Shown here piece after piece: positions 8,193 through 19,174 of a DNA stretch of 42,164 bases. The stretch is taken from NCBI GenBank assembly GCA_051984675.1, contig JBPYFK010000165.1:1-42164 (forward strand), written 5' to 3'. The notes below the pieces were generated by a model that worked only from the letters and a program-made list of their open reading frames with translations, was not told where the DNA came from and ran no database searches. This stretch comes from JBPYFK01 sp051984675 (lineage in GTDB: Bacteria; Actinomycetota; Actinomycetes; Mycobacteriales; Pseudonocardiaceae). Each line of letters opens with the position of its first letter. The first letter of the stretch is position 1. A program made the translations under genes and the position numbers.

Positions 8193-8765
8193 CTAGGTGC
8201 CGAGGGCTCGGCGGAACAGGGCCTCCAACTCGTCGCGGTCGGGCTTGCCGTCGCGAAGCACGGTCTGCATCAGCACTCCACAGGTCAAGGTCCCGATCAT
8301 GCGGCCCGTCAGTGGATCAGTGCGGGCAATGAACAGCTCGGCGAAGGCGTCGTCCCATTCTGCCGCGGCTTGGCGGAGGTTCGGCCGGTGCAGCGCGACG
8401 GCGTAGAGGTTGTACTCGGCGATGGTGTGCTCGCGCTGTTCGGTGGTGGACGCGACCACGAAATCGGCGAGTGCCGCGGCCAGGTCGGCATCCGGCGGGA
8501 GGTTGTGCTCCCACTCGCGTAACTGGGTCACGCTGCGTTGGGCCGCCTCGTCCATGGCTGCCGCGACGAGTTGATCGAGGCTGGCGAAGTGATAGGTCGT
8601 TGATCCCAGAGGCACCCCGGCCATAGCGGCCACCCTGCGATGGGTGAGCGCTTCGATGCCGTGCTCGGCTATCACCGCTATCGCCGCACGCGCGATCCGG
8701 GCCGGTCGGTCTGGGTCGTTCGGCCCGCGACCCCGCTTCCGCGTCACCGGCATGTCCGTCGCCAT
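8193..8765 (-). CDS. TetR-family regulator, probable regulator of choline genes
   Basis: The 190-residue protein has a TetR helix-turn-helix at about residues 16-62 (IARAAIAVIAEHGIEALTHR, ending GSTTYHFASLDQLVAAAMDE) and an all-helical ligand-binding C-terminal domain. The ATG at 8763-8765 follows GGAGAG about nine bases upstream; the open frame extends 73 codons further but without TetR homology. It is divergent from betB, and a dyad lies between them, so I infer it is the BetI-like repressor of the choline-betaine genes. BetI itself is TetR-family, which supports this, but the protein could instead sense another ligand. Confidence 0.85.
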   Translation of the reverse strand: MATDMPVTRKRGRGPNDPDRPARIARAAIAVIAEHGIEALTHRRVAAMAGVPLGSTTYHFASLDQLVAAAMDEAAQRSVTQLREWEHNLPPDADLAAALADFVVASTTEQREHTIAEYNLYAVALHRPNLRQAAAEWDDAFAELFIARTDPLTGRMIGTLTCGVLMQTVLRDGKPDRDELEALFRRALGT

Positions 8766-8884
8766 GGCTGCGGGCTCTCCTTCGTGCCACGTTGATCCCT
8801 GACAAGCACAGGTTAGCTCCCTTTCCCGGCCGTCTCGCAGGGCAACCGCCGTATCGAGGCCGCGCTCACAGCATATATGGACAA

Positions 8885-8909
8885 ACGAACACATTTTGTG
8901 TACGTTCGT
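8885..8909. promoter_or_regulatory. Candidate TetR operator upstream of betB
   Basis: ACGAAC (8885-8890) and GTTCGT (8904-8909) form an inverted repeat with a 13-base spacer, and an inner CACA-TTT-TGTG dyad sits at 8890-8900. The segment is notably AT-rich for the neighbourhood and lies between the divergent regulator and betB start (8968). Site size and position suit a TetR dimer. Confidence 0.5.
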
Positions 8910-8967
8910 ACGCTCATGAGCCCCGAGCCGAATCAGGGCACGACTGACGGAGGTGGACTGTCGCGAC

Positions 8968-10455
8968 ATGAAGGATCTCCACATCGACGGAACCTGGGTC
9001 GACGCCGCCTCGGCGGGACCCGCGGCAACGCGGGTTGTCCTGAACCCCTACGACGGTAGCGAGCTCACGTGCGTGTCCGAAGCCGGCACGGACGAGGTGG
9101 ATGCGGCCGTGGCGGCAGCCCGGCAGGCGTTCGACCACGGTCCGTGGCCCCGCACCATTGCTCGTGAACGTGGTGACGTCCTGCGTGCGGTGGCTGACCT
9201 TCTGGTTCGTGACCGGGAGGAGCTGGCGCGCACCGAGAGTCTGGACACCGGCAAGACCGTCGCGGAGGGCCGCGTCGACGTGGACGATGTCACCGCCGTG
9301 TTTCGTTACTACGCCGGTATCGCCGACACCGACGCCGGTCGGATGGTCGACGCGGGTAATCCCGATGTCGTGAGTCGGGTGGTCTACGAGCCCGTCGGCG
9401 TGTGCTCGCTGATCGCACCGTGGAACTATCCGCTGCTGCAGATGTCGTGGAAGGTGGCGCCGGCGCTGGCCGCTGGCAACACGGTCGTGATGAAGCCGAG
9501 CGAGGTGACCCCGCTTTCCACGATGCACCTGGTTCGCCTGCTCATCGAGGCCGGGGTGCCTTCGGGCGTCGTCAATCTCATATTGGGCAGCGGGCCGGTG
9601 GCGGGTTCGGCCATGGTCGAGCATCCTGATGTGGATCTGGTGTCGTTCACGGGTGGTCTGCAGACCGGGCGGAAGATCATGGCGATGGCCGCCTCCGGGG
9701 TGAAGCGGGTCGCCCTGGAACTCGGCGGCAAGAACCCCAACGTGGTGTTCGCCGATGCGGACTTCGACACCGCCGTCGACTACGCGCTCGCCGCCGGCTT
9801 CTTCCACTCGGGACAGGTGTGCTCGGCGGGTTCGCGGCTGATCGTCGAGGACCGCCTCCACGACCGGTTCGTCGAAGAGCTCGCGCAGCGTGCAGACAAG
9901 ATCCGGCTCGGCAACGGCCTGGATCCCCGGACGGAGTGCGGACCGCTCGTTTCCGAGCAGCACCGGGCCAAGGTCGAAGGACACATCGCCCAGGCGATTT
10001 CCGAGGGTGCGAAATTGGTGACCGGGGGAGTTCGGCCGAGCGAATCGGAGCTGGCCAACGGCTTCTTCCTGCGTCCCACGGTCTTCGCCGAATGCGACCG
10101 GCAGATGAGCATCGTGCGTGAGGAGGTCTTCGGCCCCGTCGTCACGGTGGAGCGCTTCCGTGACGAGCAGCAAGCCGTTGCGCTGGCCAATGACACCGAG
10201 TATGGCCTGGCTGGTGCGGTCTGGACGACGGATGCGTCCGTCGCGCAGCGGGTGGCGAACGCGCTGCGGCATGGCACAGTCTGGATCAACGACTTCCATC
10301 CGTACCTGCCCCAGGCGGAATGGGGCGGTTTCGGTAAGTCGGGGATCGGGCGCGAACTCGGCCCGAGTGGCTTGAATGAGTACCGCGAGGCCAAGCACAT
10401 CTACCAGAACCTCAAACCGGAGCCCATGCGCTGGTTCCGTGGCGCGCAGGCGTAG
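8968..10455 (+). CDS. betB: Betaine aldehyde dehydrogenase
   Basis: The 495-residue protein is an NAD(P)-dependent aldehyde dehydrogenase that would oxidise betaine aldehyde to glycine betaine. The family motifs are intact: APWNYPLLQMSWKVAPALAA around residues 150-170, the general-base glutamate E251 in ELGGKNPN, the catalytic cysteine C285 in FFHSGQVCSAGSR, and EEVFGPVV near 390. The ATG at 8968 is used, with GGAGGT at 8949-8954; GTG 8953 overlaps that site and is unlikely. Its neighbours (choline dehydrogenase, betaine-type ABC importer) make BetB far more likely than another ALDH role. The gap to betA is 71 bases. Confidence 0.9.
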   Translation: MKDLHIDGTWVDAASAGPAATRVVLNPYDGSELTCVSEAGTDEVDAAVAAARQAFDHGPWPRTIARERGDVLRAVADLLVRDREELARTESLDTGKTVAEGRVDVDDVTAVFRYYAGIADTDAGRMVDAGNPDVVSRVVYEPVGVCSLIAPWNYPLLQMSWKVAPALAAGNTVVMKPSEVTPLSTMHLVRLLIEAGVPSGVVNLILGSGPVAGSAMVEHPDVDLVSFTGGLQTGRKIMAMAASGVKRVALELGGKNPNVVFADADFDTAVDYALAAGFFHSGQVCSAGSRLIVEDRLHDRFVEELAQRADKIRLGNGLDPRTECGPLVSEQHRAKVEGHIAQAISEGAKLVTGGVRPSESELANGFFLRPTVFAECDRQMSIVREEVFGPVVTVERFRDEQQAVALANDTEYGLAGAVWTTDASVAQRVANALRHGTVWINDFHPYLPQAEWGGFGKSGIGRELGPSGLNEYREAKHIYQNLKPEPMRWFRGAQA

Positions 10456-10526
10456 ACCGACAAGGTGTGCTGCCCACCGCTGCGCTGTTCACCGCGGATC
10501 TGCACAATCAGTCGAGGAGTATGCGA

Positions 10527-12197
10527 ATGAGCACGAGCCAGTACGACTACGTCATCGTGGGCGGTGGCTCCGCTGGGTGTTGCCTGGCTAATCGGCTTAG
10601 CGCTGACCCGAACAACCAGGTCCTGGTCCTGGAGGCTGGTCGCCCGGACTGGATTTGGGACATCTTTATCCACATGCCGGCGGCGCTGACGATGGTGATC
10701 GGCAACCCGCTGTACGACTGGAGGTACGTCTCCGAGCCGGAGCCCTACATGGGGGGTCGTCGGGTCACTCATGGCCGAGGCAAGGTGCTGGGCGGATCCA
10801 GTTCGATCAACGGCATGATCTTCCAGCGCGGCAACCCGCTGGACCTTCAGCGCTGGGCTTCCGATCCGGGGATGGAGACCTGGGATTACGCGCACTGCCT
10901 TCCGTACTTCAAACGCATGGAAACGTGCACCGCCGGTGGCGATGACTGGCGCGGTGACGACGGCCCATTGTGGCTTGAGCGTGGCCCGGCCGACAATCCG
11001 CTCTTCGACGCGTTCCTCACGGCCGCGCAGGAAGCAGGTTATCCGCTCACCGACGACGTGAACGGTTACCGGCAGGAGGGCTTTGCCCGCTTCGACAAGC
11101 TGATCCGCGACGGGCGCAGGTGGTCGGCGGCACGGGCCTACCTACATCCGGTGAAGAACCGTCCGAACCTGACAGTCAAGTGTCTTTCGCAGGTCAACCG
11201 GGTGCTCTTCGACGGGAAGCGCGCCGTTGGTGTCGAGTATCGGAGGCTGGGCGGTTCGTCCCAGAAGGTCTACGGCGGCGAGGTGATTCTTTCCGGCGGT
11301 GCCATTAACACGCCGCAGTTGCTGCAGCTGTCCGGCATTGGCAACCCGGATGAGCTGAAACCGCTCGGGGTGCAGATGGTGCAGGAGCTTCCCGGTGTCG
11401 GCGAGAACCTCCAGGATCACCTGGAGGTCTACATTCAGCACGCGTGCAAGAAGCCGATCTCTTTCAACCCGGCGCTCAAGTTGCACAACCGGCCGAAGAT
11501 CGGTCTCCAATGGATGTTGCGCCACACCGGTCCTGCAGCGACGAGTCATTTCGAAGCAGGTGGGTTCGTGCGGGGTAATGACCAGGTCGATTACCCCAAC
11601 CTGATGTTCCACTTCCTACCCATCGCCGTGCGTTACGACGGCACTCCGGTGGACGCCGAGCACGGTTACCAGGTGCACATCGGTCCGATGTACTCGGACG
11701 TGCGAGGCAGTGTGAAGATCAAGTCGACCAACCCGAAGCAGCACCCGGCGCTGCGCTTCAACTACCTGTCCACGAACAACGATAGGAAAGAGTGGGTGGA
11801 GGCGGTCCGGGTCGGCCGGGAAATCCTTCGTCAACCTGCCTTCAGTGAGTTCGACGGCGGTGAACTGTCTCCCGGGCCGGAGATCGAAACCGAGGAAGCG
11901 ATCCTGTCCTGGGTGGCCCGGGACGCCGAAACCGCCTACCACCCCTCCTGCACCGCCCGGATGGGAATCGACGAGATGTCCGTTGTGGACCCCGAGTCGA
12001 TGAACGTACACGGAGTCGACGGGCTGCGGGTCGTCGACGCGTCCGCGATGCCGTACCTGACCAACGGGAACATCTATGCCCCGGTCATGATGCTGGCCGA
12101 GAAGGCCGCCGACTTGATTCTTGGAAACACTCCGCTGGAACCAGCGAAAGTGGACTATTACCGGCACCGCGCGGATGCAAGCCCCGAGTCGTCGTAG
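10527..12197 (+). CDS. betA: Choline dehydrogenase (GMC oxidoreductase)
   Basis: The 556-residue FAD enzyme of the glucose-methanol-choline family would oxidise choline to betaine aldehyde. The dinucleotide motif VIVGGGSAG is at residues 9-17, the GMC signature (HGRGKVLGGSSSINGMIFQR) near 80-100, the active-site histidine H472 in AYHPSCTARMG, and the second catalytic position N515 in YLTNGNIYAP. ATG 10527 is chosen because AGGAG (10515-10519) lies seven bases upstream; ATG 10521 is too close. It sits between betB and the ABC importer and is presumably co-transcribed with them. Confidence 0.9.
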   Translation: MSTSQYDYVIVGGGSAGCCLANRLSADPNNQVLVLEAGRPDWIWDIFIHMPAALTMVIGNPLYDWRYVSEPEPYMGGRRVTHGRGKVLGGSSSINGMIFQRGNPLDLQRWASDPGMETWDYAHCLPYFKRMETCTAGGDDWRGDDGPLWLERGPADNPLFDAFLTAAQEAGYPLTDDVNGYRQEGFARFDKLIRDGRRWSAARAYLHPVKNRPNLTVKCLSQVNRVLFDGKRAVGVEYRRLGGSSQKVYGGEVILSGGAINTPQLLQLSGIGNPDELKPLGVQMVQELPGVGENLQDHLEVYIQHACKKPISFNPALKLHNRPKIGLQWMLRHTGPAATSHFEAGGFVRGNDQVDYPNLMFHFLPIAVRYDGTPVDAEHGYQVHIGPMYSDVRGSVKIKSTNPKQHPALRFNYLSTNNDRKEWVEAVRVGREILRQPAFSEFDGGELSPGPEIETEEAILSWVARDAETAYHPSCTARMGIDEMSVVDPESMNVHGVDGLRVVDASAMPYLTNGNIYAPVMMLAEKAADLILGNTPLEPAKVDYYRHRADASPESS

Positions 12198-12243
12198 CCG
12201 AACTGAATATGCGGGAAGCGACGCCAACTCAGGAAGGTGAGAC

Positions 12244-13328
<1,085 letters not shown>

Positions 13329-13329
<1 letters not shown>

Positions 13330-15314
13330 TGGCAGTACACGTGAAGACCGCGACCATCGCGCCACGAATTCCCGCCAAGGGCACGCTGTTAGCCGGGATC
13401 TTCCTCGGGTGGCTGGTGGGATGGTTCCTGCTCCGCGGGAGGGATACCCTCCCGCTGGACGCCTCGCAGCTCACCGGCGTGCACCTGTGGCTGAACCACG
13501 TCAACGACGCGATTGATGCCAATCGCGACAGCAACCCGATCTTCCTCTACTTCTTCAACATCATCCGGCTCGTGGTGGACGTGTTGACCACGTTCATTCA
13601 ATCGCTGCTTTCCCAGCCGGCGCTCGGTTTACCGATCCCGATGCTCGGCTGGCTCGGTGTCGTCGCGGTGGTTGGTTACGTTTCGTTAGCGGTGGGCAAT
13701 CTCCGGGTTGCGTTGCTGGCTGTCGGCGGTTTCGTCTTCCTCGGCCTGCAAGGGCTGTGGACCGAGAGCATGGACACCCTGGCGCTCACCCTCTCCGCCG
13801 TGCTGATCGCGTTGCTGTTCGCGATCCCGCTCGGGATCTGGGCGGGCTTGTCGGACCGGTTCAACCGGCTGATCACTCCGGTGTTGGACTTCATGCAAAC
13901 GATGCCGACCTTCGTCTACCTCGCACCGCTGACGCTGTTGTTCCTGATCGGTCCAGCTTCGGCGACGATCGCGACGCTGATCTACGCAGCGCCGCCGGCG
14001 ATCCGGCTCACCGCGCACGGCATCAGGTCGGTGCCCCGCCCCATGGTGGAGGCGTCCGAGTCGCTGGGTTCGACGAAGCTGCAGACGCTGACGAAGGTGC
14101 TCCTGCCGGCAGCGAAGCGCACCATCGTGCTCGGCGTCAACCAGACCGTGATGGCCGCCCTGGCGATGGTCACGATCGCCGCGCTGATCGACGCACCTGG
14201 ACTGGGCAAGACCGTGGTCAAAGCCTTGGAGACCGAAGACGTCGGCACCGCGTTCAACGGCGGACTCGCGATTGTCGTCCTCGCGATCGTGCTCGACCGG
14301 GTCACCACGGCCGCGTCCACCAAAGCCGCCCCCTGGAGCTCGCCAGCCGCGCTTCGCATGGCCCGGCTGCGCCTGCCGATCCTGATCGGCGGGGGGATTC
14401 TCGCCGCCTTCGGGGTGTGGCTGTCCCGCACCTACGTCTGGGCAGCCGAGTTCCCCAGCGACAACGTCGAGATCGGCTCCACGATCACCCAGGCGACCGA
14501 CGCGGCGACCCACTGGGTCCGGGACACGTTTGCCGGCGCGACCTCGCAGTTCAAGGACGTGATCAGCGCCGCGTTCATCGATCCGCTGCAGGCGCTGCTC
14601 GTCCAGTCGCCGTGGTGGTTGATCGCGGCGGTGACAGTGGTGGTCGCGCTGGTGGTCGCCGGCGTACGTGCGGCGGTGATCTCAGCATTGTGCTTGGGAC
14701 TGCTGGTCGCTTCGGGGCTGTGGCATGACGCCATGACGACGCTGGCGCAAGTGCTGCTGGCCACGATCATCGTGATGATCTTCGGTGTCGTCTTCGGCGT
14801 ATGGATGGGACGTAGCCCGCGCGTCGACAGGGTGATCCGGCCGATCCTGGACGCGGCGCAGGTGATGCCGCCGTTCGTCTACCTCGTGCCGTTCCTCGCG
14901 CTGTTCGAGGCCACCCGGTTCACGGCGATCTTCGCCGCCATCGTGTACGCCGCACCGGTAGCGATCAAGATCGTCACCGATGGCATCCGGGGCGTGCCGG
15001 CGACCACCGTCGAGGCCGCGAGCGCATCTGGTTCGAGCACGTGGCAGATGATCACCAAGGTACAACTACCGATGGCGCGCAACGCGCTGACACTCGCCAC
15101 CAACCAGGGCCTGATCTACGTGCTGTCCATGGTCGTCGTCGGTGGGTTGGTCGGCGCCGGAGCGCTGGGTTACCAGGTGGTCGCTGGTTTCTCCCAGACA
15201 TCGCTTTACGGCAAGGGTCTTGCTGCCGGCATCGCCATCGTGCTGCTCGGCGTCATGCTCGACCGGATCACGCAGGCAGCTGCGAAAAGAAGCGGTGTCC
15301 AAAAAGGGCACTGA
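13329..15314 (+). CDS. proW: Fused tandem ABC permease, ProW type
   Basis: At 661 residues this permease is about twice the usual ProW length because it contains two complete transmembrane transport domains in one chain. The EAA-type cytoplasmic loop appears twice: around residues 233-255 (SVPRPMVEASESLGSTKLQT) and again around 555-575 (GVPATTVEAASASGSSTWQM). Each is followed by the same KVxLPxA...NQ pattern. The two pores are joined by a segment containing extra hydrophobic helices near 335-360 and 425-460. One polypeptide would therefore supply both membrane halves for the ProV-like ATPase dimer. The ATG shares one base with the stop of the ATPase gene. Confidence 0.9.
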
Positions 15315-15388
15315 TCAAGCGGATCTCATCGGTAACCGGTATTAGAGGCCGCCGTTGCGGCGGTGGGTAACAGGAGGTTGACGAAAAA

Positions 15389-16372
15389 GTGGGCTGGAGA
15401 AAGATCAGAAGCAGCCGGAGAGCAGTGGCCAGCACCTGCATCGCGCTTGCCGCGGCGCTGACGCTCTCGGCGTGTGGCGGAGCGAAGATCAGCGAGCAGG
15501 CCGGCTCCTCAGGAACCCAGAATTGTGGCCAGCTCAATCTCGCGGTGAACCCGTGGGTCGGGTACGAGGCGAACGCGGCCGTCGTCAGCTACGTCGCCGA
15601 GCACAACCTCGGCTGCAAGGTGAACAAGAAAGACCTCAAGGAAGAGGTGTCCTGGCAGGGCTTCTCCACCGGCGAGGTGGACGCCGTCCTGGAAAACTGG
15701 GGACACGACGATCTCAAGCAAAAGTACATCAACGAGCAGCACGCCGCCGTCCCCGCCGGGTCGACCGGCGTCAAAGGCACCATCGGGTGGTTCGTTCCGA
15801 AGTGGATGGTCGACGAACACCCCGACATCACCGACTGGCACAACCTGAACAAGTACGCCGACCTGTTCAAGACCTCGGAATCCGGCGACAAGGGCCAGTT
15901 ACTCGACGGTGACCCATCATTCGTCACCAACGACGAGGCATTGGTGAAAAACCTCAACCTCAACTACAAGGTCGTCTACGCCGGAAGCGAGAACGCTCTC
16001 GACGAGGCATTCGGGAAGGCTTCCCAACAGCACACCCCGCTGATCGGCTACTTCTACACCCCGCAGTGGCTGGAAACCCAGATGCAGTTGGTCAAGATCA
16101 ACCTTCCCGCGTACCAGCCTGGATGCGACGCGGACGCGCAGAAGATCGCCTGTGACTACCCGCCGTACGACCTGGACAAGGTCATGAGCAAGAAGTTCGC
16201 GGACCGGGGTGGCCCCGTGGTCAACCTGATCAAGAACTTCCACTGGACCAACGCCGACCAGAACCAGGTCGCGAGCTGGATCGCCAAGGACAAGCTGACC
16301 GACGACCAGGCCGCGAAGAGGTGGGTCGACGCCCACCAGGACCAGGTCAAGGAGTGGCTCGGGCAGCACTGA
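15389..16372 (+). CDS. proX: Glycine betaine/choline-binding lipoprotein
   Basis: The 327-residue protein has a lipoprotein signal (basic start, hydrophobic stretch, lipobox LSAC with the modified cysteine at residue 29) and a ProX/OpuAC-type type II solute-binding fold. Tryptophan- and tyrosine-containing segments (VNPWVGYEANAA, DAVLENWGHDD, IGWFVPKWM) are candidates for the aromatic cage that binds the trimethylammonium head group. GTG 15389 follows AGGAGG by 11 bases. It is the last gene of the choline-betaine operon and is followed by a strong terminator. Whether the ligand is choline or betaine cannot be told from sequence; import of choline would feed BetA directly. Confidence 0.88.
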   Translation: MGWRKIRSSRRAVASTCIALAAALTLSACGGAKISEQAGSSGTQNCGQLNLAVNPWVGYEANAAVVSYVAEHNLGCKVNKKDLKEEVSWQGFSTGEVDAVLENWGHDDLKQKYINEQHAAVPAGSTGVKGTIGWFVPKWMVDEHPDITDWHNLNKYADLFKTSESGDKGQLLDGDPSFVTNDEALVKNLNLNYKVVYAGSENALDEAFGKASQQHTPLIGYFYTPQWLETQMQLVKINLPAYQPGCDADAQKIACDYPPYDLDKVMSKKFADRGGPVVNLIKNFHWTNADQNQVASWIAKDKLTDDQAAKRWVDAHQDQVKEWLGQH

Positions 16373-16396
16373 TCGCGGCAAAGCCGCCTCCTCAGC

Positions 16397-16436
16397 GACC
16401 GCCCCGCAGGCGCCTATGCTTCCCTGCGGGGCGGTC
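16397..16436 (+). terminator. Intrinsic terminator of the betaine operon
   Basis: GACCGCCCCGCAGG (16397-16410) and CCTGCGGGGCGGTC (16423-16436) form a perfect 14-bp stem with a 12-base loop, followed by TTCT. It begins 25 bases after the stop of the binding-protein gene and is the clearest terminator in the window. Confidence 0.85.
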
Positions 16437-16830
16437 TTCTATGCATGCGTTCGGGGACGGTAACGGGGCTTGTCTGCTTTCCTCCGGTGCTGCACCGGCC
16501 CAGCGCTACAGAGTTCGGGATACCAGGCCGCTGGAGAGGAAACCCGCCACCAGCACTGCCGACGTGCGGAGCCCTAGGCTGGAGGGTTCTGGTACCCCCG
16601 CATGGAGGCAATCTGGTCCTGTCCGTGGCGCCGGTCGTGGATCACGCTTGCGTCGAGTCGAGTAGTTCTTCGGGGAGGGCTGCGTGGATCCGTTCACCCG
16701 CACAGCCGATGACCGTATTGCCGCTTACTGCGTAGTGGTGGGCGGGACCGTTCCCCACCCAGGACGCGGCGAACCGTCGGGTGGAAGGTCTCGCCGCCTC
16801 TCCCGCTGCTCTGACGACCGGAGGTATGTG
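16437..16830. other. Intergenic region before the symporter pair
   Basis: About 390 bases between the betaine terminator and the DUF3311 gene. A plus-strand frame running into the DUF3311 gene from 16684 and a minus-strand frame ending at 16642 are open, but neither resembles a family and both have unusual composition. The GGAGGT at 16820-16825 belongs to the DUF3311 gene. The promoter of the symporter pair should be here, but no elements stand out. Confidence 0.45.
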
Positions 16831-17049
16831 ATGATTCGCAGCTGGCCCAGCGTGCTCATCGGGTTCGGTATCCCACTGGTGGCCATCTTCGGTGGGGTGC
16901 TGGCGCTCGGGCCGATCCCGGTCACCGTGCTGGGGTTCCCGCTGGTGTTCTTTTGGATGTTCTGCTGCTTCCCACTCACCACGCTGTGCCTGTGGGTGAG
17001 CTGGCGGTTCTTCGACCGCAGACACTACCCGGAGGAGGCGGGCCGGTGA
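16831..17049 (+). CDS. DUF3311 domain membrane protein, symporter partner
   Basis: The 72-residue protein has two hydrophobic helices (about 6-26 and 32-56) separated by a short turn, and a charged C-terminus (FFDRRHYPEE), matching small DUF3311 proteins. The ATG at 16831 has GGAGGT five bases upstream. Its stop overlaps the GTG of the following sodium:solute symporter (GTGA), an arrangement repeatedly seen for DUF3311/SSS pairs, where the small subunit is thought to assist the transporter. Longer upstream reading frames would add unrelated residues. Confidence 0.85.
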   Translation: MIRSWPSVLIGFGIPLVAIFGGVLALGPIPVTVLGFPLVFFWMFCCFPLTTLCLWVSWRFFDRRHYPEEAGR

Positions 17050-18497
17050 TCGTCGGGATCGTGTGCGCGGTGCTGGCCGCATCGCTCTTGATCGCCGTTG
17101 TAACCGGACGCGGGCGCCGCCGCGGCGGTATTGCGGAGTTCCTGGTCGGTGGGCGTACGTTCCCCGCCTGGCTGGTGTATTTCCTCGCCGTGGGCGAGGT
17201 CTACTCCATCGGCACCATGATCGGCCTGCCCAGCGGCATCTACGCCAAGGGCGCCGGTTATGGCATCTGGTTCCTCGGCTACATCCTGCTGGCCTACGTG
17301 ATCGGTTACTTCGTCGCCCCGCTGATCTGGCGAGCAGGGCACCGCTACGACGCGATGACGCTGCCCGACGTGTTCCGCGGCCACTACCGCAGCCGCACCC
17401 TTGAACTGGTGGCCGCTGTGACGATGCTCATCGCGCTGATCCCCTGGGGGGAATACCAGTTCATCGGCCTGCAGGTGGTGCTCGGCTCGCTGGGTATCCG
17501 GCTGACCGGCGCGCAGACGGTAGCGATCGCGGCCGTACTGGCGTTTCTCTACATCGCCGTGTCTGGCATCCGCTCGCCCGCCATGGTGTCCATCATGAAG
17601 GACAGTTTCATGGTCCTCGGCGTGGTCGCGGTCGGCGTCGCGGCGCTGCTGTGCTCCCACGGCGCCGCGACCACCCCGATCTCCACCACCGCCATCCCGG
17701 CGGAACTGGCCACGGTGCATGGTTCGGCGATGACCTTCGCGATCACTACCATCGCGTTCCAAGCCGTGGTGTTCTACCTCGGGCTCGGCAGCAGCTACAT
17801 CTTCCCCGCCCGCTCCGAACGGGCGATCAAGAGCTCGACGGTGTGGATGCCGCTGTACATGTTGATCTACCCTTTCCTGGTGGCGGCCTCCTATTTCGCG
17901 CTGCGCGCCTACCCGCACGTGGCCGAACCGAATACCATCTTCATGGTCACCGCCCGAAATGTACTGCCCAGCTGGCTGGTCGGGGTGGTCGCCGCCGGGG
18001 CCGCACTGTCTGGACTGCTGGTGCTCGCCGTCACCGCACTGGGCATCGGCGCGCTGGTCTCCCGCAACCTGCTCCCTCACGTGCAGCCGGCGGTGCAGCG
18101 TCGCTGGACCACCGTGTTCGTCGCGATCTTTCTGGTACTCGCCGCGCTGATGACTCTCTACGCCGCCACCCTCATGCTCACCGTGCTCAACCTGTTCTAC
18201 GGCCTTGTCGCCCAAGTCGTGCCCGGTATTCTCGCCGTGCTCTACACCAGGCGAGTGCACTCGATCGCGATCACCACCGGAATTGTTGCCGGCGTTGTCG
18301 CCGCCGTGGTGCTCTACCTCCACGGGCCATCTCTAGCCGGTGTCAACAGCGGCCTCATCGCAATGGGCATCAACATGGCCGTCGTGGTCGGCTGGTGGCT
18401 GATCTCACCGGGCCCCACCCGACAGCCCATCGCGCGAGCGTCAGGCACAGGAGGTGAGCCGCAAGAAGAGACCGACCTCGCCGTCGGCGCCACCTGA
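17046..18497 (+). CDS. Sodium:solute symporter, MctP-like
   Basis: The 483-residue SSS-family transporter has about 13 hydrophobic segments. Segments typical of the family include the early FLVGGRTFPAWLVYFLAVGE (about residues 34-53) and the conserved SGIRSPAMVSIMKD around 172-185. The pairing with DUF3311 is characteristic of monocarboxylate permeases of the MctP type (lactate, pyruvate, acetate, alanine), so uptake of a short-chain organic acid with sodium is the best guess. GTG 17046 is coupled to the upstream gene. The C-terminus is polar and acidic. It converges on an esterase pseudogene. Confidence 0.85.
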   Translation: MIVGIVCAVLAASLLIAVVTGRGRRRGGIAEFLVGGRTFPAWLVYFLAVGEVYSIGTMIGLPSGIYAKGAGYGIWFLGYILLAYVIGYFVAPLIWRAGHRYDAMTLPDVFRGHYRSRTLELVAAVTMLIALIPWGEYQFIGLQVVLGSLGIRLTGAQTVAIAAVLAFLYIAVSGIRSPAMVSIMKDSFMVLGVVAVGVAALLCSHGAATTPISTTAIPAELATVHGSAMTFAITTIAFQAVVFYLGLGSSYIFPARSERAIKSSTVWMPLYMLIYPFLVAASYFALRAYPHVAEPNTIFMVTARNVLPSWLVGVVAAGAALSGLLVLAVTALGIGALVSRNLLPHVQPAVQRRWTTVFVAIFLVLAALMTLYAATLMLTVLNLFYGLVAQVVPGILAVLYTRRVHSIAITTGIVAGVVAAVVLYLHGPSLAGVNSGLIAMGINMAVVVGWWLISPGPTRQPIARASGTGGEPQEETDLAVGAT

Positions 18498-18573
18498 CCG
18501 GAAATGAAGAAAGGTACCGTTTCCCATCTCGCGCACAGCCTCGCCACACAACGACGTAGCGCAGCGGTTTGTC

Positions 18574-19130
18574 CGCGCCGCATTCGCACGCAGGGAATCC
18601 AGAGTGGACTGTGGGATCAGGTCGCCGTCCACGGTCGGGCCCAGCGGCAAGCCTCCGGTCGGTACCCTGATCGCCTCCGCCGGATCGGCCGGTGGCTCGC
18701 CGACCGGGTCGAGTTCCCGCTGCACGGCCAGCAGTCGGGATACATCTACTGTAGACAGTCTGACGGGGCCGACGTCGCGTCGGTCGGCCAGGGCGCGACC
18801 GAGCTGTCTTGTCTCGCACCCACTCCAGCGCGCACAGCCAATCGAAGCACGCCGCGGTTGGCCGGCGAGCCGGCGACGAACCGCCGCCGTGGATCCATAC
18901 CAACACCGGTAGCTCTGGGTTGGCTTCGGGCGCCGGTGTGAACACGTTGACGTTGAGCGTGGCCCGGCCAGGAAGGGACGGCTCGGGGATGAGGGTCACT
19001 TCGGCGAGCTGCCGCCGCTGCGGCGGCGGACCGTAGCCGGTGGTGTCGAACACCCCGTCCCAGCGGGACGGCGAGGAAGGCGCAGGACCATCCGGGTCGG
19101 CGCAGGCCGCGTAACCGCCCCAGTGGGGTC
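18574..19130 (-). pseudogene. Carboxylesterase (type B) pseudogene
   Basis: Fragments of a para-nitrobenzyl-esterase-like carboxylesterase remain on the minus strand. In order they are SRWDGVFDTTGYGPPPQRR and LPVLVWIHGGG (oxyanion-hole region, to about 18890), then FDWLCALEWVRDKT (about 18800-18850), then in another frame a piece containing LGPTVDGDLIPQSTLDSLRA (about 18585-18650). The stretch that normally joins the first two pieces is missing. The segment with the GxSxG nucleophile elbow is also deleted, at the frame change near 18810. The N-terminus is degraded and the C-terminal third, with the catalytic histidine, is gone. It cannot be an active enzyme. Confidence 0.75.
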
Positions 19131-19174
19131 GCGACCGACAGTGGATTCGGTCAGATGCTCCTTATCGAGCTGTC

